Shown here: positions 21,655 through 30,875 of the stretch, in pieces
How positions within the stretch are numbered: position 1 is the first letter of the stretch
Layout of the letters: every line of letters starts with the position of its first letter
Assembly (NCBI GenBank): GCA_937995865.1
Contig: CALKJA010000089.1
Location: 1 to 44,912, forward strand
Length of the DNA: 44,912 nt
From: an uncultured Paracoccaceae bacterium
GTDB taxonomy: Bacteria; Pseudomonadota; Alphaproteobacteria; Rhodobacterales; Rhodobacteraceae
Direction of reading: 5' to 3'
Made by a program: the position numbers and the translations under genes
Notes under the pieces: generated by a model
Seen by the model: only the letters and a program-made list of their open reading frames with translations
The model's database searches: none
Told to the model about the DNA's origin: nothing

Positions 21655-23255
21655 TACTCGCCCCCCAGTTTCAGAATATAGGCGTCTAGCTCTTCATCGC
21701 TCATGTCTTCGAAGTTGGGAATACCGCTGGATGGTGCCGCCTCAGCCTCCGCGCTAATGAGCGGTTGCTCCTGCGTGCTAGCTGCTAGGGCGCGCTCTTG
21801 CGCCAAGATAGCTTCCGGACTCATGCCAGCCTTCATCCCCTCCAGCGCTCGACTTCTGGCTTGTCGCTTCTGCTCCAAGAGAGCAGGGCCATCGCCCGGC
21901 CTGGGTAGGTACACCTTCCCATAAGCCGATTCCTCTGAGTTGGTTATCGTTGCGCCGGTGTCTTTTCTGAGTAGGGCTTGAAGGAACTCATCACCAGCCT
22001 GCTTTGCCAACTGGAACTCGGGGCTTTGGAGCTCCCTAGCTAGGCCTGTTGGGTCCATATCAGCGAGGAGCTCCCACCTGTTTAGAAGGCTCTCGTCATA
22101 CTCATCAAGAGAGGAAAGTGCTCCCTCAGCCCGTGTCGCATATGTTGCAGCCTTAGACTGCCCTTCATTTAGGGGCTTTATCTCAGCGCCACCTTGGGCG
22201 AACTGCACGGTTCCATCTGGAGACACGTTAAGTGCCATACCTGCGTCAGCGCCACCCTTGATCATGAATTGCTTGTACGCGTCAGAGTCAGGCTCAAGTC
22301 CAGCAAGAGCGGCGCGTTGCTGCAACCCTCTGACTGCCGTCGTCGTTTCATCCTCCTCGGAAAAATCAGCAATAAGCTCGCCAGTTACTGGATTAACAAG
22401 ACGGCCATTGATCTCAACGCCCTTTTGCGCAGCAGGCGCTGACATTGCCGATTGCACGGCTGCTTGAGCCGGGATCGCCCCGCTTTCGACGCCAGCAGCC
22501 AAGTCGTCTTTGCCCATGCCTCGAAGCCACTCGATAGTCTTGTTTTTTACTGCTTGCGCTTCTCGCTTCTCCGCTCGCCCTTGGATGCGGCTAGACGCTG
22601 CCTGCTGCATCGCCTGGTTCGGATTCAGCGTCATGCCCTGCAGGCCAACGATCATGCGGTCTCGGCGGTCAGGACTTAGAAAGCCTTCATCCCCAAAAAG
22701 CGCGTTGCTCGCGGGGCTTCCGCCTAGGAGGCCACCATTGCTAGACCCGCCCAAAAGTCCGGTATTATTCCTAGCCACTTGGGCACCTCCTTCTTGATTG
22801 TCGCCTTCGAACTTAGAATTCCATTTACTTACAAAGTCTCCTGCCGTCATTCCAGGAGTGCCAGCGTTGAGACTTGCCGCCAATGGGCCGACCACATCCG
22901 ATGCTAGAGCGTCAGGATTGGAAAGGAGCCTCAGCGCACCGCCCGCGCCCTGCTGATGAGCAAGGTAAAATTCGCCGGGGGTGATGCTTCGGCCAAGAGC
23001 GCGTTCCATAGCTATCTTATTATCGCGCGCCAGTCTCGCGGCTGCGTCAGACGATTGCTCAGGGTCTAACCTATCACTCAAGCCGTAGTCCTGCGCGGTG
23101 GAGTCTAGAAACTGGAATAGGCCTATCGCTGAACTGTTAGGGTTCATGGCATTCGGGTTAAGACCGCTCTCCATCTCCCCTATCCGTAGTAGAGTGCTAG
23201 GCTCAATGCCGTATCTATCGGCTGCTTGCCTAATTATGCTCTCGATATCGGCCAT
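21654..23255 (-). CDS. virion lytic transglycosylase / ejection protein
   Basis: 533 residues. The first ~130 form an SLT-type transglycosylase domain: ILR-type helix, GEMESGLNPNAMN with catalytic Glu 29 (ESG motif), AIGLFQFLDSTAQDYG and FYLAHQQGAGGA. The remainder is helical and low-complexity. It should cut murein locally during DNA injection, like T7 gp16 or P22 gp4 functionally. It is coupled to the next virion gene by a one-base overlap. Confidence 0.85.
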   Translation of the reverse strand: MADIESIIRQAADRYGIEPSTLLRIGEMESGLNPNAMNPNSSAIGLFQFLDSTAQDYGLSDRLDPEQSSDAAARLARDNKIAMERALGRSITPGEFYLAHQQGAGGALRLLSNPDALASDVVGPLAASLNAGTPGMTAGDFVSKWNSKFEGDNQEGGAQVARNNTGLLGGSSNGGLLGGSPASNALFGDEGFLSPDRRDRMIVGLQGMTLNPNQAMQQAASSRIQGRAEKREAQAVKNKTIEWLRGMGKDDLAAGVESGAIPAQAAVQSAMSAPAAQKGVEINGRLVNPVTGELIADFSEEDETTTAVRGLQQRAALAGLEPDSDAYKQFMIKGGADAGMALNVSPDGTVQFAQGGAEIKPLNEGQSKAATYATRAEGALSSLDEYDESLLNRWELLADMDPTGLARELQSPEFQLAKQAGDEFLQALLRKDTGATITNSEESAYGKVYLPRPGDGPALLEQKRQARSRALEGMKAGMSPEAILAQERALAASTQEQPLISAEAEAAPSSGIPNFEDMSDEELDAYILKLGGE

Positions 23256-23257
23256 GA

Positions 23258-23950
23258 TTAGAAGCTAAGCCCCAGGGACAAATAATCAAACAATCCTGGG
23301 GTTGATGTTGTTGTTGATGTCTGACCCGTTGGCACTGAAGACAAAGCCGAGAGGGAAGACGTTGCACTTGTGTATGGCGAGCCGGTAAAGCCGCTGTATT
23401 GCGCCTTGGCAGCGTCAATAAGCGCCTGCTGCTGCTGCTGCGCTAGCGTGCCTTGTTGTAGCTGCTGTTGCTGTACTTGCTGCCCCATGCCAAAGCCAAT
23501 GTTCCCCAAGTTCCCGAGGGCGTTTGCGCCAGATAGGTTAAGGTTTTGGGCCGAGAGTTGATTTGCTATGTCCTGCTGCGCTGCGGTCTGTGCTTGGGTG
23601 AACCCCGCGCTGTTGAGTTGTCCAGATGCCGCCGCCGCCGCCTCCATGGCCGCTTGGTTAGTCGCGGCCTCTGCTATGCCGTGCCTGGAACCGCCGAACG
23701 CGCCAGCACCGGTTGCCGAAGCACCAACGCTGTTTATGCCCATCTGCCGTGATTTCTCGATGTCGGCAAGCGTCGTGTCAACCACTTGCTGCTGATATGG
23801 GTTTTGATAGGCCGAAAGATCCGCGCCAGCAATTGTTGCTGGGGTGTATGTAGACGCGCCGGTCGCCGCAGCCTGTGCGTTAGTTAGCGCGTCGGCGGCG
23901 CTCGTGTAAATGTTGGGCGTGGTTGTTGTGCCTGTTGTAGAGCCAGCCAT
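23258..23950 (-). CDS. Gln/Ala-rich virion protein, likely ejected
   Basis: 230 residues. The block AYQNPYQQQVVDTTLADIEK followed by SVGASATGAGAFGGSRHG is a pattern I know from ejection-type proteins of marine podovirus-like genomes. Gln runs (residues about 160-180) and Ser/Thr-rich termini follow. Probably part of the injection apparatus together with the two genes downstream. Confidence 0.6.
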   Translation of the reverse strand: MAGSTTGTTTTPNIYTSAADALTNAQAAATGASTYTPATIAGADLSAYQNPYQQQVVDTTLADIEKSRQMGINSVGASATGAGAFGGSRHGIAEAATNQAAMEAAAAASGQLNSAGFTQAQTAAQQDIANQLSAQNLNLSGANALGNLGNIGFGMGQQVQQQQLQQGTLAQQQQQALIDAAKAQYSGFTGSPYTSATSSLSALSSVPTGQTSTTTSTPGLFDYLSLGLSF

Positions 23951-23952
23951 GA

Positions 23953-24441
23953 TTAAAACCTCCCCTGCCTTATAGCGTCACGGTCGCGGTCTCGGTCGAT
24001 CTCGGGCCGGACATATTGCCCACTAGCTGACTGCGCTGATGGTTGCGCTTGCGGCTGGCTAAGCAGGCCATTTACCGGGTCCATTGTGAACCCCTGTATT
24101 GCTGCGTACTGTGCTGGGTTGGTCTCTCGGAGCTGATCTAGCGCCTGTTCATACAGTGAATACGAGGAATACCCTTGCGTACCGTCGCTAAACGTTTGCG
24201 CCTCGGGAAGCCCGGCTCCTGATGATGTCGGCATGCCAAATGCGGACGCCGCCTGGTTGGTCGCCGCGAACGCAGCCTCTTGGTCTGGTGTCATCGCCGC
24301 AACGTCCGGCCCCATATAAGGCACATAACCAACCTGACCGGCGGCTTGCCCCTGCTCAACGGCGGTCTGTGCCGCGCTGGATGCCCAATCGGGCAGGGCC
24401 ACCTGTGTTGACTGGGAACCGCCCTTGCCTCCGCTAGACAT
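23953..24441 (-). CDS. probable internal virion protein
   Basis: 162 residues, Gln/Ala/Ser-rich, with PDWASSAAQTAVEQGQ, GYVPYMGPDVAAMTPDQEAA and an Arg/Asp tail (EIDRDRDRDAIRQGRF). The GYVPY.GPDVA.-like pattern recurs in podovirus-type ejection proteins next to the family encoded downstream. A good promoter with the late palindrome precedes it (24464-24498). It is the first gene of the ejection group. Confidence 0.55.
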   Translation of the reverse strand: MSSGGKGGSQSTQVALPDWASSAAQTAVEQGQAAGQVGYVPYMGPDVAAMTPDQEAAFAATNQAASAFGMPTSSGAGLPEAQTFSDGTQGYSSYSLYEQALDQLRETNPAQYAAIQGFTMDPVNGLLSQPQAQPSAQSASGQYVRPEIDRDRDRDAIRQGRF

Positions 24442-24463
24442 ATCATATACCTCTCGTTTGTGT

Positions 24464-24498
24464 GGTGCTATTATACCTCAAAGACCGGCATCCCGCAA
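24464..24498 (-). promoter_or_regulatory. late promoter with palindromic -10 region
   Basis: TTGCGG (24498-24493), 17 bases, TATAAT (24475-24470) within GGTATAATAGCACC (24477-24464). It drives the ejection genes from 24441 downwards. The perfect consensus -10 and the repeated palindrome make this one of the best promoters in the window. Confidence 0.65.
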
Positions 24499-24843
24499 CG
24501 GGCAAGACATAACGCAGAAATCTTCGGACCAGCCTTTATCGCCGAGCGGCTTAATCCATCCGCGCCGTCCGCTCATCATGATGTCGCTGCACCCCTGCGA
24601 TACACCCCACATCTTGGCGCTTTCCAGCATGTCCATGACCTGGTCAAGCACACCGCCTGCCAGGAATACATTCAATACGCGCTTGCGTGGGTAAACAACA
24701 ATCTCGGTTATAGCTGCCGCTTCATCGTTGACCCATAGTTGCATTTTGGTGCTGTGAACGCCCTCAACTATATCAAGCCAATCATGGGTGCCGCCGGATC
24801 TATCAAGGGCGGGCATGAGAAGGTGCTTATAGTTTTCTATCAT
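24478..24843 (-). CDS. GNAT-like phage virion-region protein
   Basis: 121 residues. Beta strands and an SGRRGWIKPLGDKGWSED segment resemble small GNAT-fold proteins often found between tail genes in podovirus-type phages; MDMLESAKMWGVSQGC would be the preceding helix. Acetyl-CoA binding residues are not obvious, so enzymatic activity is uncertain. It overlaps the gene upstream by four bases. Confidence 0.5.
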   Translation of the reverse strand: MIENYKHLLMPALDRSGGTHDWLDIVEGVHSTKMQLWVNDEAAAITEIVVYPRKRVLNVFLAGGVLDQVMDMLESAKMWGVSQGCSDIMMSGRRGWIKPLGDKGWSEDFCVMSCPLRDAGL

Positions 24844-25523
24844 CGCGCAAACACCATCAAGGCCATCCCAGAGTTGACAACCGATCCCGCGCCGCTCGTC
24901 TTCACTTGCAGGGTTATCGGGCTGTCCCGAGTGTCAGCGTTGCCGATGTATATGAAGTGAGCGTCCAAGGCATAACGGTACGGTATGTTTGACCCGCTAT
25001 CCATGCGCCCTTCTCTTTTAACTAGCGTGTATGCGCCAGCCCCAGACCCTAAGGAATAACGAAACTCGACATCCTGGTTATTCGTGCTCGGAGTTATCGT
25101 GAAATCTGGCCTAATCATTACAAATGACCCTATAGATAGCTGACTGACGTCGAGCTGGCCCGTGCCGGTTAGCATTGATGTTACGCCAATGGGCAAGTAC
25201 TCGGTGTACGTCTGCGCTCCAAGGCCGTCGTTCGTTAGCGTTGCCCATGTGCCGCCGATTAGGGATATCGGAGAACCTGAAGTCGTAGCATCGCTATAAT
25301 TTACCGTCCCCATCTGGTCCCGATACATCAATGGCAGCCACTCAGATTCAGATGAAACAACAGGGTGCCCCTGCGTTTCGTCCCATAAGATCACGCCGTT
25401 CTCAGACGGGTTGTCACCGCCTCGTTTCCACTGGAGGCGTGGCATCCATCTTTGGAGGTATGCATTTACCCCACGTGCCCACTGCTGAAGATTGGGGCCA
25501 ACTGGTGGCGGTGATACGGTCAT
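24840..25523 (-). CDS. tail-associated hypothetical protein
   Basis: 227 residues. An N-terminal part (PNLQQWARGVNAYLQRWMPR) common at the start of tail fibre-like proteins is followed by beta-rich Ser/Thr/Gly sequence (LTGTGQLDVSQLSIGSFVMI). Probably a minor tail or fibre component. Coupled to the gp10-like gene upstream by ATGA. Confidence 0.55.
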   Translation of the reverse strand: MTVSPPPVGPNLQQWARGVNAYLQRWMPRLQWKRGGDNPSENGVILWDETQGHPVVSSESEWLPLMYRDQMGTVNYSDATTSGSPISLIGGTWATLTNDGLGAQTYTEYLPIGVTSMLTGTGQLDVSQLSIGSFVMIRPDFTITPSTNNQDVEFRYSLGSGAGAYTLVKREGRMDSGSNIPYRYALDAHFIYIGNADTRDSPITLQVKTSGAGSVVNSGMALMVFAR

Positions 25524-26998
25524 CTAACACCCCTCTGGTGCGCATCCAACCGATTTATCCCCACGCGCCAGTCTGAAAGCGACACGCCCTCAATGCGCAT
25601 CCTGATTTGTCTGCCAGTGAAGCGCACATCAACAGGCGCACTCATCGTATAAGGGCCATATTCCCGCTCTTCGCCGTTAGGGTAGAATCGCGTCTTAAAG
25701 GTCGCGGACACGTCACCCACGGATATTTCGTCAGGGTACATCTTGTTGACGCTGAATACATTATCCCCCGAGCCAAGGCTTATAGGGCCGCTCTCTGCGT
25801 AGATGGTTGCGCCGTCGTAGTTGATGCCGACCTCATGTTCAAACAGGTTCATATCCACGCCTGCCCACATGGGGTGCTCATATACCCCACGATCAACACC
25901 ACACGTCCGGTCTAGGCGTCCCGCGCCCCAGTGGCCCTCTTTGTAGTTATAGAAAGCATATGAGTTAACCTCATTACTGTCTTCAGACGGGTAAAAGAAC
26001 CATATCTCCGATTCCTGCGCATTGGCCACGGCCCACGCCTTTGAGCTTTGAGGGCCGTTTATGTCCCCGAATACATGGTCCCAAACATCGCACTGCAACA
26101 CTAAAACATCGGTTCCGGTGAAGTGATAGAACTCCTTGGTACCCATCCAGAACACACTATCGCCAACGGCGCATATAGCTTTCCTGGAAATTAGGCCGCA
26201 CGATGTCCCCACCCTTTCAAAGCCATAAACGAACGGCGGTCCTTGGTATGTTGCTGTGTGTGCGTCAGTATCCGTGACGATAAGCGTTTGTCCCTTCGAG
26301 CGCACGCCCGCCATGATCTGACCAGACGTTTGAAGCTCAAAGTCACCGGCTTCATTTTCTGCCGTGGGGTCCCAGGTCGATAGATCTTCTCTATCACACC
26401 ACTTAACCAGTCTCGGGTTACTGTCTGCTGCCAGGGCAAAGAGAAAGCGCTCTTCGGTGACGACAAGTGACCCGCATCCAGTGGGAGCACCTGTTATCTC
26501 AGTTGCCGCGCTGAGTGTGTCAAGCTCCCATTCGTACAGCTTCCCGTCCCAAGAGCTGCAACCGACAAGGTATTGCCCGAAGTTATCGAGAGCCCAAGTT
26601 GTTGCCTCTCCATATATCCCGGTATCTGGCCGCTCTACGCCATAGTACCCGACACCGAAAAAGCCGCCACCGAACCCAGTGTTGACGCCCGCGCTTTCAC
26701 TGCCCGCGCTCAGGCCAGCCGGTGTTATGTCGCTGACTACTCCGAGCTGGTTTATGTGCGTTAGGCTGTCGTATGCACCGCCAACTATGTGTCTGTCAGA
26801 TGAGTTGTCTTCCCAAGTATGCATGGCCCTAGGAATAGAGGTGAATGCACTATCTACGCGGGGCCTCCACCCGAACACGGGGCGAAGTGAGCCTTCCCTC
26901 CACCGCACCAAGTTGCAGTCGGTCCACCGCCCAGCGCACTCAAGGTCAGTGCCCATACTTCGCATCCCTGGCGGGATATCCAGCGGGATGAGCGCCAT
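25520..26998 (-). CDS. gp10-like tail hub / DNA stabilisation protein
   Basis: 492 residues from ATG 26998. Beta-propeller-like repeats with Trp and Gly turns (DCNLVRWREGSLRPVFGW, SSWDGKLYEWELD, LVKWCDREDLSTW, VFWMGTKEFYHFTG). Its size and its place just after the adaptor and a fibre gene fit P22 gp10, which plugs the portal vertex after packaging. Identification is by architecture, so moderate. Confidence 0.65.
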   Translation of the reverse strand: MALIPLDIPPGMRSMGTDLECAGRWTDCNLVRWREGSLRPVFGWRPRVDSAFTSIPRAMHTWEDNSSDRHIVGGAYDSLTHINQLGVVSDITPAGLSAGSESAGVNTGFGGGFFGVGYYGVERPDTGIYGEATTWALDNFGQYLVGCSSWDGKLYEWELDTLSAATEITGAPTGCGSLVVTEERFLFALAADSNPRLVKWCDREDLSTWDPTAENEAGDFELQTSGQIMAGVRSKGQTLIVTDTDAHTATYQGPPFVYGFERVGTSCGLISRKAICAVGDSVFWMGTKEFYHFTGTDVLVLQCDVWDHVFGDINGPQSSKAWAVANAQESEIWFFYPSEDSNEVNSYAFYNYKEGHWGAGRLDRTCGVDRGVYEHPMWAGVDMNLFEHEVGINYDGATIYAESGPISLGSGDNVFSVNKMYPDEISVGDVSATFKTRFYPNGEEREYGPYTMSAPVDVRFTGRQIRMRIEGVSLSDWRVGINRLDAHQRGVR

Positions 26999-27960
26999 TA
27001 CCGCAACTCCGCCCAAACGCTAAACGTGCCTTCGATCTTGTAATAGTGCCCAGGAGGCACCAATGCAGACATGTTGCTTCTATCGCCATTAAGCCCACGC
27101 GCCACCGTGACGCCGCCGCTTGCTGAGGTGGAAACTTTGAAATCGGCGTCATCATCAATGCTCGCCACAATGTTCACAGTGATAGGCCTTTCCTCGTCAT
27201 TGTAATACCATGTGTTTGCCGACCTGCTGCTTGTCTTGTCTGACCAAGTCTGATTGCGACCAGAACACCTCCAATTTATCGCCGTCAGTACGCGCGCAGC
27301 GCTCATCAGCAGCGCGTCATCAGTACCGCCTCTAGCCTCTGTCACATTGGCCAACCCGTCAACGCCAGAGATCCCAGCGTTGGTCATGCTCGTATTGTCA
27401 AGCGCAGTAGCGGTTGTTGCGTTGCCCTGAAAGCTGCTTGCTGTGACTGACCCGCTAACGTTGACAGAACCGCTAGCCGTTATGGACCCGCCAACATCAA
27501 GGCTCCCAGAGAGAGCGCCAGCGCCAGAAACGTCAAGAGGTACCGTAGGGATCTTCCCTATACCCACACCCCCGGATATATTAAAGATCACGTTCCCATT
27601 AGACGCGCCATCGTAACTAAGCACCTCCAGATCATTGCCGTTCGAGACGTCTTTGCGGATACTCCAAACGCTAGTAGCGCCATCATTGAGGCGCAGAACA
27701 GAGTCAGCGCCCTCATTGTTGATGAGCACATCACCCGATGATCTGACCTCAGAAAACGACCCTGTAGCTGGCGTGTCCCCGCCGATAGCTGCACCGTCGA
27801 TTGACCCGCTGTTTATGTCGATGCCCAGCACGGGCTCATCACCGCCAAGCAGGCCGTCCACGTCGGCCCAATTGTCATTCAGTTTCTCGCCCCATGTGTC
27901 CTGAGACGCGCCGACTTCCGGCATGACGAAGCTGTAATTTGTTGTGTTGCTGTCTGCCAT
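26998..27960 (-). CDS. tail fibre protein
   Basis: 320 residues. The start NYSFVMPEVGASQDTWGEKL and NDNWADVDGLLGG is the conserved N-terminal anchor of many phage tail fibres. Gly/Ser/Asp-rich repeats (SGSLDVGGSITASGSVNVSG) form a beta-structured shaft, and the C-terminus (NWRCSGRNQTWSDKTSSRS, NTWYYND) is likely the receptor-contacting tip. Overlaps the next gene start by one base. Confidence 0.75.
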   Translation of the reverse strand: MADSNTTNYSFVMPEVGASQDTWGEKLNDNWADVDGLLGGDEPVLGIDINSGSIDGAAIGGDTPATGSFSEVRSSGDVLINNEGADSVLRLNDGATSVWSIRKDVSNGNDLEVLSYDGASNGNVIFNISGGVGIGKIPTVPLDVSGAGALSGSLDVGGSITASGSVNVSGSVTASSFQGNATTATALDNTSMTNAGISGVDGLANVTEARGGTDDALLMSAARVLTAINWRCSGRNQTWSDKTSSRSANTWYYNDEERPITVNIVASIDDDADFKVSTSASGGVTVARGLNGDRSNMSALVPPGHYYKIEGTFSVWAELR

Positions 27961-27971
27961 TTTTGCTGGTC

Positions 27972-28568
27972 CTATCTAATAGCTAGCCCTGAGCCGCCCC
28001 ACAGGCCGCCAGATGAGGCCGTGTTCATATCGGTCAATGCTTGGTCATAAAGGCTCTTCCACACCGCCAGGCGGGCGTCCTCTTGCAGGTACGGGGCGGT
28101 GTGAAGTAGCGCGCCATATATGTAGATATCCGGCGCTGCCTCAAGTAGCCAATTCGTTTCGGTGGTGTCTGATAAAGCTGGAAGCTCAGAGTAATATGTG
28201 ATTTCACCGTCATACTCAGCGTCGGGGCTTGGATATACTTCAATCTGCCCAGCGGTGTTCACATAATAGCACGGCTGACCGGCTGTATCGCTCGACGCGC
28301 GATATTCCATCATCTTCGATGTTGCTAGCAGGTCAAGTTGGGTAGTCCCGCTGACCTCTATACGCTCCACCTCAAGGAACCCGCTCGGTATGTCTGTGTA
28401 CCGGGAAGATATGGGATAATCCAATCGCTCAATCATCCTCCAATGCCGAAGGCTGCGATTCACAGAAGCCTCGCACAAAAGAATAAACGTCCCGATCTGC
28501 CCCGAAAGGTCATCGCGGTTCAAGGTGTCGGCAATCGTGGTCTGTAGCGTTGAGTAGGTCAGTGACAT
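27972..28568 (-). CDS. head-tail adaptor (SU10/P22 gp4 type)
   Basis: 198 residues. The pattern FILLCEASVNRSLRHWRM, YTDIPSGFLEVERIEV, GQIEVYPSPDAEYDGEITYY with LLEAAPDIYIYGALLHTAPY and a helical end fits the SU10-type adaptor family that docks on the portal ring. It precedes the fibre and gp10-like genes and has a perfectly palindromic promoter-like site upstream (28589-28602). Confidence 0.8.
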   Translation of the reverse strand: MSLTYSTLQTTIADTLNRDDLSGQIGTFILLCEASVNRSLRHWRMIERLDYPISSRYTDIPSGFLEVERIEVSGTTQLDLLATSKMMEYRASSDTAGQPCYYVNTAGQIEVYPSPDAEYDGEITYYSELPALSDTTETNWLLEAAPDIYIYGALLHTAPYLQEDARLAVWKSLYDQALTDMNTASSGGLWGGSGLAIR

Positions 28569-28588
28569 GCTTACCCCGTCATTGGTTA

Positions 28589-28602
28589 GGTATAATTATA
28601 CC
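28589..28602 (-). promoter_or_regulatory. late promoter-like perfect palindrome
   Basis: GGTATAATTATACC is a perfect 14-bp palindrome containing consensus TATAAT, in the gap between the terminase and adaptor genes. A weak -35 (TAGACG) lies 17 bases further upstream on the minus strand. As a palindrome it could act on both strands or bind a dimeric regulator. Confidence 0.55.
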
Positions 28603-28629
28603 CCAAGAACACGGCCACGTCTAGACAGC

Positions 28630-30123
28630 TCACCAACTCACGCCAGCGAGATTCGTTCGCATAGGCTTATCCCAATCGCTGGCTATTCTGTCATAACCCG
28701 TCGCAAAGGTCATAAACGCGTCGGCGCCATTGGAGTTATCGTCATGCAGAGGGCGGTCCTTCCAGACTTCAAGGCGCTCGTTCCACTCTTTGCGGTAGTG
28801 CTTCAGGCGCTTAAGGCCCACATCACACGCGGCGTCATCAAAGTCGCAATTAGAAAATGCGGATCTAGCGGCCTCGATAGCGGAAAGCTTATTGCTAACT
28901 CGCGAAACGATTGAAGGCCTGAACCCCATTTCCTGCACTTCACCGACGCGGCCCTTATCCAAGAATAAATCTTCCCGGTCGCCATCGTGCGGCCAATAGT
29001 GATCCCCCCATGATCCCTCCTTGTCCCTTAGCCAGTCCTTTAGCCATATGAGGTAGTGTGAAATGTGCTCTCCACTGTTCTCATAGTATCCAATGAACCG
29101 GTCACGGCCCTTGATGTCCTGGTGTAGCCATATAGCCGTCTGGTCATTGCGGCCCAAGTCCCAAAACGTGTTGACTGGATAGCGAGGATCATACGGGAAC
29201 CGACCAATGCTCTCGCGCTTGTTTGCGGCTGCGAGCTGCTGCTCAAAGTATGCACCCTCTAGCGCTTGCTCGAACGCCTCCTTCGGCGTGGCTGGGAATT
29301 CGCGCTTCATGGTGCCGCCCTGGACCTCGTCCTGCATAACCCACCACGCCCTCTGCCAGTCGTCCAGCTTCACGCCGTCATTATGCTCCAGATCCCGGAA
29401 GTACCGCTCATCCTCTGCCTTTACTCGAACGAGTGAAGGGTCAAGCCGGTATCCCTCATTTTCCCACCATGGGTAGAAGTGTATCTTCCAATCCTTCTTA
29501 CTCAGCTCCTGGCCTCTAGCGTCTTTCTCTAGCGCGCGCTGGGTCATCTCAAAGAAATGCCCCTGCTGCCCCTCTGCTGTGGACTCGATAGTAATGTGGC
29601 CTTCTTCAGCTGCAGGGAAAGACCCTGACACGATCTCCTTAGCCTTGTCGGGATACCTGGCGCAGATCTTGCCGAACTCAGAAACATGCAATCGCTGAAA
29701 CGTGCCACCCCGAGCTGAGTTGGTGACGATCACCGAGCTGTCATTCGCCAGACTGAACGTATCGGCTGCGTCGCTAACCGTTGGGACGTTCGCCCTTAGC
29801 CCTTCAGGCAAACGTGAGTAAGGGAACTTGATCTTTGTCTTTAGCAGGTTTTGGGCGTCTGGCTTTGTGTGAGCTATAATTGCAGCCGAGTAGTTTGGAG
29901 TCCACATGGCCTCATCTAGAGCGACGATGCAAGCAAGCGTAGAGAACCCTAGCTGGCGTGCCTTGAGGACTATATCGCGACCGTGGATGTTGGTTAGGTA
30001 GTCGTACTGCTGCTGGTTCGGCTCAAACAACACAACCCTGCCGGACTTACCTACGATGTAATACAGGTTGCTTAGTCGCCACATTGGGTCAGCGAAGTTA
30101 TCGTGGACTGCGTTAATCGCCAA
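28630..30123 (-). CDS. terL: terminase large subunit
   Basis: 497 residues. The ATPase half shows a Walker A-like KARQLGFST (residues 54-62), TSNSARGG-like coupling sequence (VTNSARGGTFQ) and an acidic strand HVSEFGK serving as Walker B. The nuclease half has TFWDLGRNDQT, PHDGDRED and NGADAFMTFA with the expected Asp residues. It matches the P22/Sf6 type headful-packaging motor as a family guess. It overlaps the small subunit end by 11 bases. Confidence 0.88.
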   Translation of the reverse strand: MAINAVHDNFADPMWRLSNLYYIVGKSGRVVLFEPNQQQYDYLTNIHGRDIVLKARQLGFSTLACIVALDEAMWTPNYSAAIIAHTKPDAQNLLKTKIKFPYSRLPEGLRANVPTVSDAADTFSLANDSSVIVTNSARGGTFQRLHVSEFGKICARYPDKAKEIVSGSFPAAEEGHITIESTAEGQQGHFFEMTQRALEKDARGQELSKKDWKIHFYPWWENEGYRLDPSLVRVKAEDERYFRDLEHNDGVKLDDWQRAWWVMQDEVQGGTMKREFPATPKEAFEQALEGAYFEQQLAAANKRESIGRFPYDPRYPVNTFWDLGRNDQTAIWLHQDIKGRDRFIGYYENSGEHISHYLIWLKDWLRDKEGSWGDHYWPHDGDREDLFLDKGRVGEVQEMGFRPSIVSRVSNKLSAIEAARSAFSNCDFDDAACDVGLKRLKHYRKEWNERLEVWKDRPLHDDNSNGADAFMTFATGYDRIASDWDKPMRTNLAGVSW

Positions 30124-30514
30124 CTCGTCGCCCGTTTGTTGCTACATGCGCCAGCAGCTCCTTCATTGGGTCCGCAACATCATGCTCGTTCTTCGTCTCT
30201 ACTCTGTCACTGTATCCGTGCTTAGAAAGAACAAGTTTCGTTATCGTCGGGTTATGTTCGTTTAACAATCCCGCGTTTAGAAGAATATCTTCCTGTTTTG
30301 CTAGCATTTCTTCGAGCATGTTAGAAAATTGTTCTTTTCCAGACTCCTTAGCCCAGACGTGCAATGTCTCTCTTCTCTTCCCTAAATGTACCGCTAAGCC
30401 TGCCACGGAAGGTATTGCCTTGCCTGCATCCGCCCATCCACCGTCAATGTACTCCCGCGCCTTTTGCAGGAGTTCAGGCGTGTAGTCGGACGGCCTTCCT
30501 CGTGTTTCCTTCAT
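30113..30514 (-). CDS. terS: terminase small subunit
   Basis: 133 residues. The start RGRPSDYTPELLQKAREYID and an HTH (SVAGLAVHLGKRRETLHVWA) with a helical FSNMLEEMLAKQEDILLNAG oligomerisation segment are typical of small terminase or DNA-packaging proteins that recognise the pac site. Immediately upstream of the large subunit and overlapping it. The C-terminus is polar. Confidence 0.82.
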   Translation of the reverse strand: MKETRGRPSDYTPELLQKAREYIDGGWADAGKAIPSVAGLAVHLGKRRETLHVWAKESGKEQFSNMLEEMLAKQEDILLNAGLLNEHNPTITKLVLSKHGYSDRVETKNEHDVADPMKELLAHVATNGRRVGD

Positions 30515-30540
30515 GGTTACTGTCCTTTCGGGTGCAGTAG

Positions 30541-30554
30541 TGTCTTATTATACG
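30541..30554 (-). promoter_or_regulatory. late promoter-like site before the terminase genes
   Basis: CCGTATAATAAGAC on the minus strand contains TATAAT (30552-30547) and also the stop codon of the gene at 30548-30847. It is the least palindromic of the five related sites, and no good -35 is seen. Confidence 0.4.
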
Positions 30555-30847
30555 GTGATTAGAGCCACTCTGTCCCCTGCCTTTACCTTAACGTCCAGAG
30601 ATTGGCTTGCGGGGGAGTACCACCCGGTTGTGGCTGCGGCTGTTGGCGCTGGCCCCACTACAACATAATGTGCAGCGTCTGAGAAGATGACAGCCACGCC
30701 ATCATCAAGTGCTTCAGATACGGTCGTTACACTGGTGGCGCTGGTGGTTATTGCCTCTGTTGAGGCTGGGTTGCGACTAAGGATGGGGCCTTGCTGGTTC
30801 CCATCTGTAGTAGCCATCTTTCCGAAGCTTACATATGCAGTTGCCAT
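30548..30847 (-). CDS. small beta-rich late protein
   Basis: 99 residues, Ala/Thr/Ser/Val-rich (NPASTEAITTSATSVTTVSE, SQSLDVKVKAGDRVALITV), probably a compact beta fold. First gene of the late cluster, upstream of the terminase, with a strong promoter at 30876-30911. It could be a head decoration or fibre protein; no family recognised. Confidence 0.55.
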   Translation of the reverse strand: MATAYVSFGKMATTDGNQQGPILSRNPASTEAITTSATSVTTVSEALDDGVAVIFSDAAHYVVVGPAPTAAATTGWYSPASQSLDVKVKAGDRVALITV

Positions 30848-30875
30848 TAAGCTAGTTCCTCATGTTGCATTATGA